From: Pachyseris speciosa | Lineage: Eukaryota; Cnidaria; Anthozoa; Scleractinia; Pachyseridae | DNA length: 64,000 nucleotides | Assembly (NCBI GenBank): GCA_016490735.1 | Contig: JAEMWC010000078.1 | Span: 1,428,501-1,492,500 of the forward strand | Direction of reading: 5' to 3' | Part shown: positions 1 through 13,400 of the stretch, in pieces | How positions within the stretch are numbered: position 1 is the stretch's first letter | Layout: the number at the start of each line of letters is the position of its first letter | Made by a program: the position numbers and the translations under genes | The notes under the pieces: model-generated | Told to the model about the DNA's origin: nothing | What the model saw: only the letters and a program-made list of their open reading frames with translations | Databases searched by the model: none

Positions 1-1163
1 TTTCAGCCAATCAGCGGCAACAGCTCTTGCGCCCGGTGCCTTCTCACCCAGAGGGCTTGGTTCCTGATCATGTGCAACTCCCCTGACCTTTTCAACTTGG
101 CATCTATTTTCATCTTGGCGACGGGTAGCCAAAACCATCTCAGAATAGTTTCCGTGAGGTCAAGAATGTTTGCTCATTAGACGACTTCGTTTGCATCGAC
201 AAATAGATCTCCTTTCACTTCTAGTTTTCTAGTACTAACAATCCGTGACAACTTAAGATGATACCAAGGTACATTCAGCATTACATATGACAGAGCAAAT
301 AACCTAAAGTGAAGGAGTTTCGGACAGCAATAAGCCTTTTCCAGGCTCTCAGATACTTGGGGCAAGTGCGCGAGTGAAGAAAATTTAGAGAGGATTAGGG
401 AGAGCCCCAGTCCCCGCGCGCTTTTCTTCCCTCGTTGTTTCGTGATTCGCTCTTCGCTCGCCCCAAATATCTGAGAGCTTGGAACAGGCTAGACAGCAAT
501 TTGCAACATTGCTTGCGAAACATCACTAGCTAAACAACAAGTCATGTTAAAGTATCTTCTGCATTGCTTGTCACAGATCGGGTGTTTGCCCCAATAATAG
601 AGTGTTTTGCTTACTGTGTTTTTAATTCCTTGCCCTCGTTTTGCAGATGTCCCTGCCCTCACCCCTCCCCCCCAACTCACCGTTAATAATCGGTTACATG
701 AAACCGAGATATAAACGACAGATTTTGATGTTCTAACCGTGCCATACAATTTATAGGCCGATCGGGACCGAAGATTTACAATTTTTCTACCGCTTCACTT
801 AAGTCTATACCATAATGCAATTGTTCTTGCATTTATTGCAATTTTTAAAAATTATTTTCTCTCGCGCTTAGGTGGAGAGGACTGCGTGTCCTGTGACCGC
901 TAAGCCGAGAAACTCACACAAGCCTTGATCCATCAGTCGATTCGGATCTCTCCGGTCCATCGGCTTTACTCTCTGAATGGTCTCAGACGTCACAGCTACC
1001 ACTCGGTAACAACAGCGTGGACACTACGATTTCGCCCTGACTTTCAAGAGGAGAAAATTGTGTGACAAATTCCAAAGTCACGCAAGGCATAATGCCAGCC
1101 TTCCGTCGAAGATATCTTCACTCACAGCCGGAAATATTCAACACAAAGCAAAAGTAGCTTACA
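1..1163. other. TBC1D20 3' flank
   Basis: No coding region is supported here. Downstream of the TBC1D20 stop on the minus strand there is an AATAAA hexamer (plus-strand tttatt at 832-837), about 330 bases past the stop. It is a candidate polyadenylation signal, so roughly 830-1163 may be 3' UTR. The short ORFs in this stretch show no family features. Confidence 0.4.
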
Positions 1164-1401
1164 CTAAATCCACCGTTTCGCAGTACTCAATACATAAAGC
1201 GCCATAGTTCCCACAGAAGCAGTTAATGTCCATACGGCAAGCTTCATGTAAGCATTGCTTTTATTTGGCTGGAACTGTGATGGAACTTGGAGTTCTTTGT
1301 TGGTGTAAAGGGCGAGTTGTTTTCTTCGTTGTCGTAAGACAGAGTCAGGTCTCTGATCCTCTAATTCTCTGAGGAACTGTTTGTGCTTGGCTACGGCCAC
1401 G
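1164..1401 (-). CDS. TBC1D20 exon 9 (C-terminal, membrane anchor)
   Basis: The acceptor is preceded by a T-rich tract ending TTGTAG. The exon encodes residues 337-415: a charged linker containing QRPDSVLRQR, then the hydrophobic segment MKLAVWTLTASVG and following residues, then the TAG stop at 1164-1166. The QRPDxVLRQR stretch and the C-terminal TM segment are typical of the TBC1D20 family. Confidence 0.93.
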
Positions 1402-4400
1402 CTACAATGAAAAACAGAACACCAACTCAATTTTTGTTTTCTTGTTTCCGTGGACGTACAGTAGTGTAAGAGAATGGCAGTTGATTTATATCAAGAGAGC
1501 ACAGTATGATCTGTCGCATCACGTGGAGAACAGCTAAAAGTTTGAAAGTAAGATAATATGTAGCAAGGTGAGAGAAGGTAATACCAATTTTGTGTTTTCA
1601 TGACCGCAGTGTGAGGTAATAAAAACTGAAGTGCACAAATTATGAGATAAACTGTTTGAACAGAGAAAGTAATGAGGAAATGCGAGAAGGTGAAGGAAGA
1701 AAAAGGATGGCCCACACATCGTTAAAGACATCGAGCTAAATCAGTAGCGAGTTGGAGGAAAAGCACTAAAATGGTAGCACAGATTTGAGCCTCGCCGGCA
1801 AGTCTCAATTGTTTGTATAGAGTGCTTGCTCGGATTGGTCTAATCCTGATTAAAATCCTGTTATAGAATTACGTTTAGTCTTGCAAGGGGAACTTCAGTT
1901 GTTGCGCATTTTCTTTTAGTGTAACGTTTAGTTAATGATTACACTTAATAAATAACAACTGGTAACACCACCACCTTTTTAAAGACTGTTTTGTTAATTT
2001 CTTCCGTTTACTGGTAGACTTTGTCTACTGTTACCCTTCCTACCTCATTCAAGTCACAGATGAACGGAGGCTACACTTTTAGAACAAGGAGGTCATCATC
2101 ATCATCACCGTGACCATCACCATCACCGTGACCGTCACCGTCAACAGTCACCACACATCACCATCACCAGTCACCGTCACCAGTCACCATTACCATCACC
2201 ACCAGTCACCGTCACTGTCACCGTTATGGCAAAATTAGATTACTCCATAGGTATAGCATCCAGACAACAGTCATGGCAGAACACGTCCCATATATATACT
2301 TACCTTTCTTTGAGGTACCTCTCTACGGCGCCCACGAGTTTTTCAGGAGGGAATTTACGAAACAGCGCGTGCGCAGCCGTGACAAGTTCTTCCACGTCAT
2401 CAGGCAGATCTTCAGGAATCCGAGAAAGGAGGTGATGAACGTAACTCATTTCACATTCACCACTTAGAACTTCACCACGACGACGAATGACAAGCTAAAG
2501 AGAGAAAGCGAAGGGGTTCAACTAAGCTCAATCATCTAGGACCCAGAATACAGTTGTTCCGGTACTAGTTCTCGTCTTTGCTGATAGTTTACTTTAATCT
2601 CAAGACCTACACGTTTTGTCAAGTATAGAAAAAAAAATTTACTTCAATCTCAAGACCTTCACGGCTTGTGAAGTAGACGGAAAAAATATGGTGAGGAAAA
2701 ATTTGATGTTTAACCATAATTGCTAGTAATCTCTCAATCTGATTCACTAATTTGCCGTTGTCGATGAGAGTCTACAATCTAGACAACGCTGCTCGCGTCA
2801 ACGCAGCGATCTTGGTCACTCTCTGAAATAAAAATTTTGTTTGACTTTGATATTGTGGTAAAAAAACAATTAGAATGCGTTTTAGCGTTGTCCATACTCT
2901 TATTATCAACAACGATATTCGTCATCCCAGTGGTCAAAATTTGTTGTGGACTCACTCAGCTGCGCCTCGCGAGTCCACAACATTTTGACCACTGTGATGA
3001 CGAATATCGTTTTCGATAAGAGTATAGACAACGCTAAATCATTAGCCTGCGAACAGCGAAACGCCCCGAGCGGCTGTGAACGATGAGAGGCGGCTGTGTT
3101 CGCAGGCTAATGAATCCACGTTGATTCCTCGGGTTTCCAGAAGCATACTCTCTGAACTAAAAAATGGGAAGAAAAATATCGACCGACTTAAGCAAACAGA
3201 GCCAACTAAAGAGATAAAATAAACGCTAAAAGAACTCTTGCAGCTGAGTTTCGTATGGATGGCTATTATTTATTACTGTATCGCTGGGTTCTAAAATAGC
3301 AATCAACTTACACCGTTGTATTCTCCCCGCATTTTATTCACACAATTAGCTACCCTGTTTTCCTTTGTGGAATTAATTCAGTGACTCTATACAACCGACG
3401 GCGCCTAGCGACACGGTACCCACACAAACTGTTTGAAGTTTTAAATACAATGAAATCTTATATCTCTTCGCGCCATAGGGCACATTTGTAGACTTACCGC
3501 GGCACCAAAGTAGACTGGCATGAGGGGATGGGTGGCTAGGAAAAAGTCATACAGTCGAACAATGGTGGCGAAGTCCTTCAGCACGTGACCATACCACGTG
3601 ATGAGCCAGCTAAGAGCAAACACTTGTCCAACTTCAGATCTGTTGGTGAAAGGGCACACATGTTAACAACACCTTCTGTGAAAGGATCTTCGGCCGTCTT
3701 TCACCTGCAATAAGCTCAGTTCTTCCGAAACATGTAGTTACGACTGTTTACTAGGAGTTACTAAAATAGAAATAAGCTCAGAGATGCACTCTTACAAGAA
3801 CTGAGTAGTGTGCCATAATGTAGGAGGCAGTTCATATGAAAAAGTGGATGAAAGAGTGGTAGCTCATGCTCGAGCTTTTGAGTTTGTAAATCTCAGCAGC
3901 TGAAAAACTGACTTGTGTGTAACTCGCAATACAGCGTCTCAAAAATACTATAAGGTAGTTATAGATCTTCCTTAAATTATTTCCATAATACAAGAAATAA
4001 GAATCTAAAAAGTTGACCTGCATGTATCTCTTTCCATCAGTGTCAACAGATGCAGGAATAAGCAACCTACTGAATACCCTGGTCTTAAAACAAAGACAAA
4101 GCAAATCTCACAGCCTTCTTGGGTTATAACAGAAAACTTGTCCAGATGGGAGAAGTGGAGCTGTAACTTTCATGACAAAACTTTGAGGGCCTCTTCATAT
4201 TAGCCTGGTTGTTACCGAGATCTTGCCTTACCACTAAATGCTTTGTAAAAATTCCGATATGTTGATATGAAAGGGAGGACTGGCCCTGCTGCTGAGATCT
4301 CGGTTTCTCAGACCGAGATCTTGGTAACCAGGCTGGAAATTTTGCCATATGAACACTCCAGCCCGGTTACAGGGATGAAAATGATGTAACGCATTTACAT

Positions 4401-7400
4401 TAGTAAAACGGAGTGTATTTGATTTTGACTTCTTTTTTCTTCTATATATAGTTCGGAATAATTTCTTTTGTTAGTTAAAGCAAAGATAAAGGATTTTGAC
4501 GTTTTCTAAAACCGATAAAAGGGAAAAATTCTCACCAGACTTTGTTCGCTAAATTTCACGCCTGAATGGTCGCGTCACCACTTTTCATTTCGATAACCGG
4601 GCTGTAATTTCCCATATGAACAGATCATAAAATTCATCCCTCTAACTGAGCAAAGAGGCCCTTAGAAAATCCCCAGTGTACAGCTGCATGCCAATCGCTG
4701 CCTTTACATTGATTCAGTTTACACACCTGACTAGAAAATCTTCTAATTCTGGATCAGCTTCTTCAATAATTGGGTGCAAAAATGCCAGCATTTTAGTGGT
4801 CTTCTCCATGGTGCCTTCCATGAAATCCCTTAGTTTATAAACATAATAATCCAGTTACAAAAAGCTGTCAGTGACCCAATCAAAAGGACATGTAAAAGTA
4901 TAAACCACAAGATTCTGTCTTCTCCCTGGAAAATTACGTGTACATCCCCCACTGAGATAATTTCCACAGAGAAGAGACAAACACCTGAGGTTTTGCTCCA
5001 ATTACATATGGTTGCTTGTGCATCTTTGTGGAAAGAATCCACTGTAGGAGCACAAAACTAAGAAGAAGACGCCAAAAGCAACTAGACGTCAAAGAAACTA
5101 GAGAAAGTTGATATTGCTACATGTAGTATTTGTGTTCGTGATGTGAACATCCAACCTGTGCAGGGCCTGTGCAGTTGGCGAGAAATCTTGGCTCCTGGTT
5201 TGATTCCAGACTGTCAATGGCAACACACATTACTAAGATCTGTAGCTCCTCATTCTATTACATCCGCAATATCCACCGCATTAGGAAATATCTTTCACGA
5301 CAGTCTACTGAGGCACTGGTCCATGCCTTCATCACTAGCCGTATTTACCGGACTGCCGTATTACCGGACTGCTTGATTAGTAAATAAGCTACAATGGGCA
5401 CAGAACGCATGTGCTCGACTGATCTTCAGAGAACCAAAATTTTGCCATATAACGCCGCTCATTTATGAATTACATTGGCTCCCGATCAGATACAGAATTG
5501 AGTTTAATTACTTTTAAAATCCTTAAATCTTTAGCTCCTTGTTATTTATCATCTATGATTTCTCTTAGGTCCCCACTGAAATATAATCTTAGGACTTCCA
5601 AAGATGGACTTTTATCCTCGTTTTAGGCTTAAAGCTACCCTTCAGTGACCGTTCTTTTACTTGTTCTGTGCCTAAACTTTGGAACGCACTTCCACTGGCC
5701 ATTAGAAGCGACGACACTGTTGGGATTTTTAAAGGTAAACTAAAGACCCACCTTTTTAGACGAGCATTTGAATCATAATTGCATTGTAATTTTTAATATC
5801 ACCTTTATCATTCAATTTTTGTAATATTTTGTATCTATCTATTTATTTTTAGTTTTTCATTGTTATACGCAGTTGAACATTGTATGGAATTTGGGCACTA
5901 TAAATTGATTATAGTACAATGTACTTTATTGCATTAACCTGATTTCATCTGATGTGAACAATGCAATGAATCAATAAAACTTCAAACAACCATACGCACA
6001 TTGCCTGTGTAAGTGTCAAATTCTGATTTCAAGCACAGGAAAGTCACTACCAAAATGTATTTTTTCCAATCTACTTGAGTATTAACTCCAGCTGACGAAA
6101 CAGATTATCATCGGATGCAGCTGTCAGGGACTGAGAAGACAACAATGTCAAAAATTGATACAAAAGTGGACATACAATTGTTTACGGCAACACGTGTGTA
6201 TTCTTTTACCTGAGCTGATGCAGAGACAGTTGTTCCAGGAGAGCTGTGGCTATGTCCTCCCCAACTACAAGCAACAGAGTGACTGCAACATCATGATAGC
6301 CCTAGGAAATGTATAAGACAGTGAACAAATAACGTAAGGACTAAAATGTACTTAAAAAATACATTAATAATTCATGAAGGAAATACAAAAGAAATTAATT
6401 TTTAATGAGTGTCTTTATATCTGATAAAGACACCTCTAAATTTTACATCCGATTTTCTAGGCCAAAATAAACCAAAATCTAAATTTTAGTGTAAGAATGG
6501 ATAGAAGTACAGTAGAACTTTTTAACCTCTTTTAATAAATTCGCAATTTGTGTGTTTTATCAAGTCCTAAAACATTCGGACCTGTCAGAAGTGAAAATTC
6601 GAAGTTTGCCTGATAACTAATTAATTATTGTAATACTGTAAAAGCTCTATTAAGCCCCTCTCTCTAATAAGCCCCCATTTGAAAGTCGGTTTTTGTAATA
6701 ACCCTCCCACCCTTTAGGACACGAGATTTTGTAATTAGTTCCTCCTATTCCCTATTATCAAAGTCCAATTCATGCGGCCCAGTGGGTTTGTTTTTAAACA
6801 AATGTACACTCCAACACACAATACTGTTTACTGCTCTTTATTAAATAATAAAGTTTCACTGCAGTTGTTTCAGTTTTGTAGAAAAGCTTTTTGAAGACGA
6901 AAACGGCATGTTTAAGATTTGAAATAAGCCCCCCCCCTCTCTAATAAGTCCCCCGTTAATGAGGCCTGAAATTAAATAAGCCCCCAGGGGCTTAATAGAG
7001 CTTTTACGGTAAAGGGAATTTGATGTCAAATGGAGTGATCATTCATCTATTCAGTGAGGAGTTTCAATGAAAAGATCTAAGATGGTTTTGTGAGCAAATG
7101 GCTTGTAAAAGAGGCCGAGGACTGCCACTAAGTTTTGAGGACCATTTTTGCTTTTTTTAAGCAAATAAGTGTGAAACAAAATGCAAATAAATTAAAATCA
7201 AATACAAATGCAATGAAATATAAAAGAAAATGCTAATAAAGTCAAAATCAAATGCAATTAAATATAAAACAAAAAGCAAAGTACAAATCAAAATCAAACT
7301 TGATTCAGATTAAAATTGAATACATTTTTAAAAGAGGATCTAAATTTGAAGTTAAAGTAAATTAAAATTGAATACACTTTGAAAAGATGATGCAAAACAA

Positions 7401-10400
7401 AATTAGTGGCAGCACTCGGCCATGAGAAAATTGACTTTCGTTTGAAAAATTATTTCACACAGCCGAGCGCTGCCACTACCATCCTGCTTTGCGTGCTTCA
7501 ATGCTTCGAGTACCGGAGCAACGACAGAACACAGGGCCAAATTTTGAGTGCTTGTCAATGGCTCGCCGGCTTGACAGTCCCTTCAGTGCTTTAAGAACGC
7601 GGTAGATATACTAAAGAGTGGTTCTGTAGCTCGCCGGCTCGGCAGTGGCTTGAGTGCTGAAGAACGAGGTAAATATGTTTTAGAGAGTGGCTCGGTGACG
7701 GCTTGGTAATGACTGGCAAGCCACCGAGCTGGGGAAAAATTAAAACTCTATAAAATTGGCCCTAGCCTGTATCCTGTAGTTAAGCCGAATCCATAGCAGT
7801 CTCCTTCACAGCCCGGTTTCCGTTGCGTGACATCCCAAAAACTAAAGCGACTAGCAAGCCGGCAAGCCAACGAGCAACTCTAGTATTTCTACCTCGCCTC
7901 GTTCTATGTTCTATACTAAAGACCACTAGCTAAAGAGTGGCTCGGTGGTTCGCCAGCTTGCTAGTCGCTTTAGTGCTTTAAGAATGAGGTAGATATACAG
8001 ATATACTAAAGACCACTAAAAAGCTTGCCAGCTCGCTAGTCACTTCAGTACTTTAAGAACAAGGTAGATGTACTAGAGAGTGGCTCGGTGGCTGGCTAAT
8101 CGCTTTAGTTTTTGGGATGTCATGCAACGGAAACCAGGCTGCGAAGGAGACTGCTATGGATTCGGCTTAACTACAGGATACAGGCTAGGGCCAATTTTGT
8201 AGGGTTTTTTCCCAGCTCGGTGCCTTGGCAGTCATTACCAAGCCATCACTGAGCCACTCTACAAAACATATTTACCTCGTTCTTCAGCACTTAAGCCACT
8301 GCCGAGCCAGCGAGCTACCGAACCACCCTTTAGTATATCTACCTCATTCTTAAAGCACTGAAGTGACTGTCGAGCCGGCAGCCATCGACAAGCACTCAAA
8401 ATTTGGCCCTGTGTTCTGTCGTTGCTCTGGTACTCGAAGCATTGAAGCACACAAAGCATGATGGTAGTGGCAACGCTCAGCCATGTGAAATAATTTTTCA
8501 AACGAAAGTCAATTTTCTCATGGCTGAGTGCTGCCACTAATTTTGTTTTGCATTATCTTTTCAAAGTGTATTCAATTTTAACTTTAACTTCAAATTTAGA
8601 TCCTCTTTTAAAAAAATTAATGTATTCAATTTTAATCTGAATCAAGTTTGATTTTGATTTGTACTTTGCTTTTTGTTTTACATTTAATTGCATTTGATTT
8701 TGATTTTATTTGCATTTTCTTTTATACTTCATTGCATTTGTATTTGATTTTAATTTTATTTGCATTTTGTTTCACACTTATTTGCTTAAAAAAAGCAAAA
8801 ATGGTCCTCAAAACTTAGTGGCAGTCCTCGGCCACCATAGACCTCTCTTAATAACCTAATTCCCAAACACACTGACCCATTTTTTTTATTCCCACTAACA
8901 ACTCATATATTTTTCCTCTTAAAGAGGGACATTTGACAATCAAATCAATAATAAACTGGAGGGGAGAACAATTATGACCTCAATTTTGTCTGAAGGGATC
9001 AAAATATGAACAAGTGCAAATGCCTTGGCAGGAGGGAGAGGGGTGGGGCAGATAATCACATCAGTGCTCAGTACATTGACACACTACCATCCATCAACCT
9101 ATACTATCTGTAATACATGTACATGTATGATTTTCACACAACTCATACACCAATCCAGTCACTCAATATTTTTAGTATATCATCAATTATTATGCTAATT
9201 ATTGTTTTTATTTATTAAATTAAAATTTACCTGATAATAGTGAAGGTCCTCATTCCTGGTTAGAACTCTCATGATGACACGGACCAGCTGTTCTTGAAGT
9301 GAACGTCGTTTTGATGCTCTCATTTCTATTTGAGAAATAAGAAAATAATGACAATGTTCTGTTAACTCTGGATTTAAATTGATGGGGAGGTGTGGAGGTG
9401 AGAATGGGGACAAAAAGCAACCTCAACCCCTACCCCCACCCGCCAAAAAAATATCTCCCAAAAATCCCATGCTGCATTTCAAAACCTTTAAAATTTAGCC
9501 ACAAGGAATTACTTTTTTAAATAAATTATTTCACTAGGCCTTCCGAGAGGCAATCGGAAATTGCAGTTTGCTAATTCACCTACATGGTTGTAATATTATC
9601 TAATGACAAAGTCAGCATAAAGAGATCTGAATTCCTTTCTACATGTATATTTTATTTTCACCATGACATCATGTACAGTTAGTTACACAGCCTTCTCTAA
9701 TGCATTGCATTTTTCAAGTACATTCAAAATTGCCTGTGTTATGGATATCTAGAAAACAAGGAACCAAAAAATGACGGCATAGAAAACCGACTACCTAGAA
9801 AATGATGACCCACAAAAACAATGAATGATTAGTGGATTTTGATCCTAGGAGTTTGTGTTTCCTCATACAGTGTAGGTCCACTAGGTTGCATTATACATGT
9901 AACAGAGGATTCTTGCACACACATTACTGGAATCTCGGTGAAATGTATGGAGAAAAAATATTCAGCAGAGTGGAACTGCTTGCAAATACTGTATGTTGTA
10001 TGTCATTTGAAACGGAAACAGTGTTATAAGAGAGTAAGGTTTCTGCAGCCAGTTTTATAGTTGGTTTTCACATCACGTAAATAAAAAATAAAATTGCTTA
10101 TCATTCAAAAAAATAATGTCAAGAAATTGAGATATTGTAGAAAAATTATAAATAAATGTGCCTGTCAAAGCCTCAGAGGTGTGTGATATCCCATACTTGA
10201 GTTATTCAACAAAATGTACCACTCAAAACTACAGAGTTTAGTATGGAGTGGCCAGGGGCAAAAACACAGCAGCCAGAAGCCTTTGAAGACAATCATCTGC
10301 AGTTTAGTTTGGCCATGTTAAAACTTTTCATCTCACTGATGAACTTGCAAACATTCGTATAGACACTGTTAGAATACGTGCTCCAATATCATGATGTACT

Positions 10401-13400
10401 TTTAGCCAACATAACCACATGTATAATCGCAACGCTTTTAGTAGTTTAGTTTTGGCTTATCTGTACAATAGCAGAGAAACCGCTCAGGAAGTTGCCATAC
10501 ATGTAGTTTGTATAGCGGTATTTGGCCAAGTATGTAGACCCGCCTTTATTTGATTGTATAAAAGTAAGTGTTATATTCAATCAAAATCAGTTGTTACTCC
10601 TACTTGTGTGATGCGTATGTTCTTCTTGTAACATGATGACATCAGTAAACCTAACAGGTTATGGGCCCAGGAGAACACTCGTGTTTGATGGAGATGAAAG
10701 CAGGTACGAGCTATGGGAGGTGAAATTTCTCGGTTACATGCGCCTCCAGAAGCTGTACGACGTGGTCATCCCAAAAGAAGGCGAAACGTCAGGCCCCAGC
10801 GCAGCAGATAAGGCAAGTGCGTTCGCTGAATTGGTCCAGTGTTTGGACAATAGAAGCCTCTCCTTGGTGATAAGGGAAGCAAACAATGATGGGCGAAAAG
10901 CGCTTCAAGTATTAATTAAGAGAGCACTACCAAGGAAAAGGGAAGCTGCGCATCATTGCCCTCTACACCGAGCTGACTTCGCTTCACATGGGTGAAGGCA
11001 AAACCACCACACACTACATCATCAGGGCAGAGACCGCAGCAACTTTCCTGAAAGCAGCTGGCGAGGTTATAAGCGATGGTTTGTTAGTCGCTATGACGCT
11101 CAAAGGCTTGCCCTCAAACTACAAGATGTTTTCCATGGTAGCCATGCAAAGAGAAACGCCAATGACATTCTTAGACTTCAAGGTAACCCCCCGTAACCAC
11201 AAGGAGAACGAACGGTGCTGCAGTAAAGGCAATGGTGGGAACACAGATGGTGCTATGACCGCAATGAACGACACCCACAAGCCAAACAAGTTCGTGGGAA
11301 AGTGTTTCAAGTGTGAACGAAAAGGGCACAAAAGTCTGGACTGCTACTCAAACAAAGCTGCAGACAAGTGGTGCCAACGATGCAAGCTAAAACAACTCCC
11401 ACAACACCAAGGATTGCCGAAAAGGGAATTATGATGCAGCAAAAGTCGCAATGGGACGCAAAGAACAAAAACTGAACAATGACTCTAGTGATCATAGTTT
11501 TATCTTTACTATTAAGGATGAGGAAAGTAGAGGTGAGATAACTACAAATTTACTTTTGGATACTGGCGCTACAAGCCATATAATTAATGATAAGTCTAAG
11601 TTTGTAGATTTTGACAAGAAATTTGACCCTAGAACTCATTTCATTGAATTAGCAGATGGAAGTAGGGCAAATGTGGTTTTAGGAAAGGGAAACACAAAAG
11701 TTAAGCTTTATGACATAAACGGTATTTTGCAGGATGTGGTCTTAAACAACGCCCTGTACATCCCATCGTACAACCAAAATATTTTTTCTGTTCCCGCAGT
11801 CATTGATAAGGGGGCTAGCATAACCCTAAATAAGGATTTCAAAAGTTTCAGGGCACCAAATGGCACATTGTTTGATATACAACAGGGGCGTTTGTTCTAT
11901 TTGAATAGTGTTTCTTCCCAAAATAACGCCACCACGCTAATGGAGTGGCATAAGATTATGGGGCACTGTAATTTCAATGATTTGCAAAAACTCCAAAGTG
12001 TTGTTGAGGGTATGAAAAATTATTGTTGATGATCGACAGTGCGAGTGCGCTATCCGCATGCAAGGTGAAATGTACCAGTTCCGGAACCACAAGCCGGACG
12101 AGAAAGCAAAAGAGCCTTTAGAATTTGTTCATTGTGATTTGGCTGGCCCAATCAATCCAATAGCTAAGGATGGCTTCAAGTATGCGCTGTCATTCATAGA
12201 CGATTACACAGGTATAAACATGGTGTAAACAGGTCAAACATACCTTGGAAGCAACAGAAAAGTTTTTATCTGACACCGCACCATTATGTAAAGTCAAGCG
12301 CATTTGGAGCGACAACAGAACAGAATTCATGAGCAAAAATTTCGAATCTTTGCTTCGCAAAAATGCTATAAAACATGAAATGAGCACTCCGTATTCCCTG
12401 CACCAAAATGGCACTGTAGAAAGGGCAAGGCGAAGTCTATTCAACATGGCGCGCTGTTTATTGCTTGAGGCAAATTTACCCAAACAACTCTGGACCTACG
12501 CGGTCTTGGCTTCGGCATATATCAGGAATCAATGTTTTAACCCCAGGTTGGGTAAGACACCTTTCGAGGCGCTAACAGGAAAGCGACCGAATATTGGCAA
12601 CATGCACGTTTTTGGTTCTACATGTTATGCTTACATGCAAAACGCGAAGAAATTGGACTCGCAAAGCCAAAAGGGAGTTTTTCCAAGTGGGTTATGACAG
12701 GGAAAGCCCTGCATACCTAGTTTATTACCCCGACGTAAACAGGGTTGAAAGGATGCGATGCGTAAAATTTCTTGAGCAGAGCTTTTACCAAAGTGAAATG
12801 GGAGAAGGGGAAGCATTTATACCCACCCCAGTACAAAGGGTTGTGATGGAACAAAATACTGAACAGGGTAACCAAACAGAACAGGATGACAACCCTACTC
12901 AAAATAACGACAGCGAGCCTGAGGGCACTTCAAGGTACCCCACTAGGGCACGTAACATGCCCAGACATTTGGATGAGTATGTTTTAGAGAAAGACATGGA
13001 TGACAATGTAAACTACCGGTATACTGTAGACTACTGCTACAGGGTTGAGAACATACCGTCAACGTACAACAAGGCTGTGAACTCGCAAGAGGTGAGCAAG
13101 TGGCAAAAGGCCATGGGAGAAGAGATAACAGCCTTAACTGACAATGACACATATGATCTAGTAACGCCACCACAAGGTAGACAAATAGTGGGGGGAAAAT
13201 GGGTTTTTGCAGTAAAAACCGGGCCAAACGGCAAAGAAACCCACAGAGCGTGTTACGTCGCAAAGGGCTATTCCCAAATTGCAGAAATTGACTACCAGGA
13301 AACTTTTGTGCCAGTTCACATGAGTTCAGTTCGGATGCTGATGCAATGGGCAGTTCAAAACAACATGATTACTCATCAGATGGATGTAAAAACTGCTTAT

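Noticed and set aside
7406..8537. Paired MAAL.HEKIDFRLKNYF ORFs on both strands
   Set aside because: They are the two arms of one inverted repeat read in opposite directions; no domain, and they differ by indels.
12190..13263. Several minus-strand ORFs of 60-106 codons inside Copia
   Set aside because: Shadows of the plus-strand integrase and RT frames.
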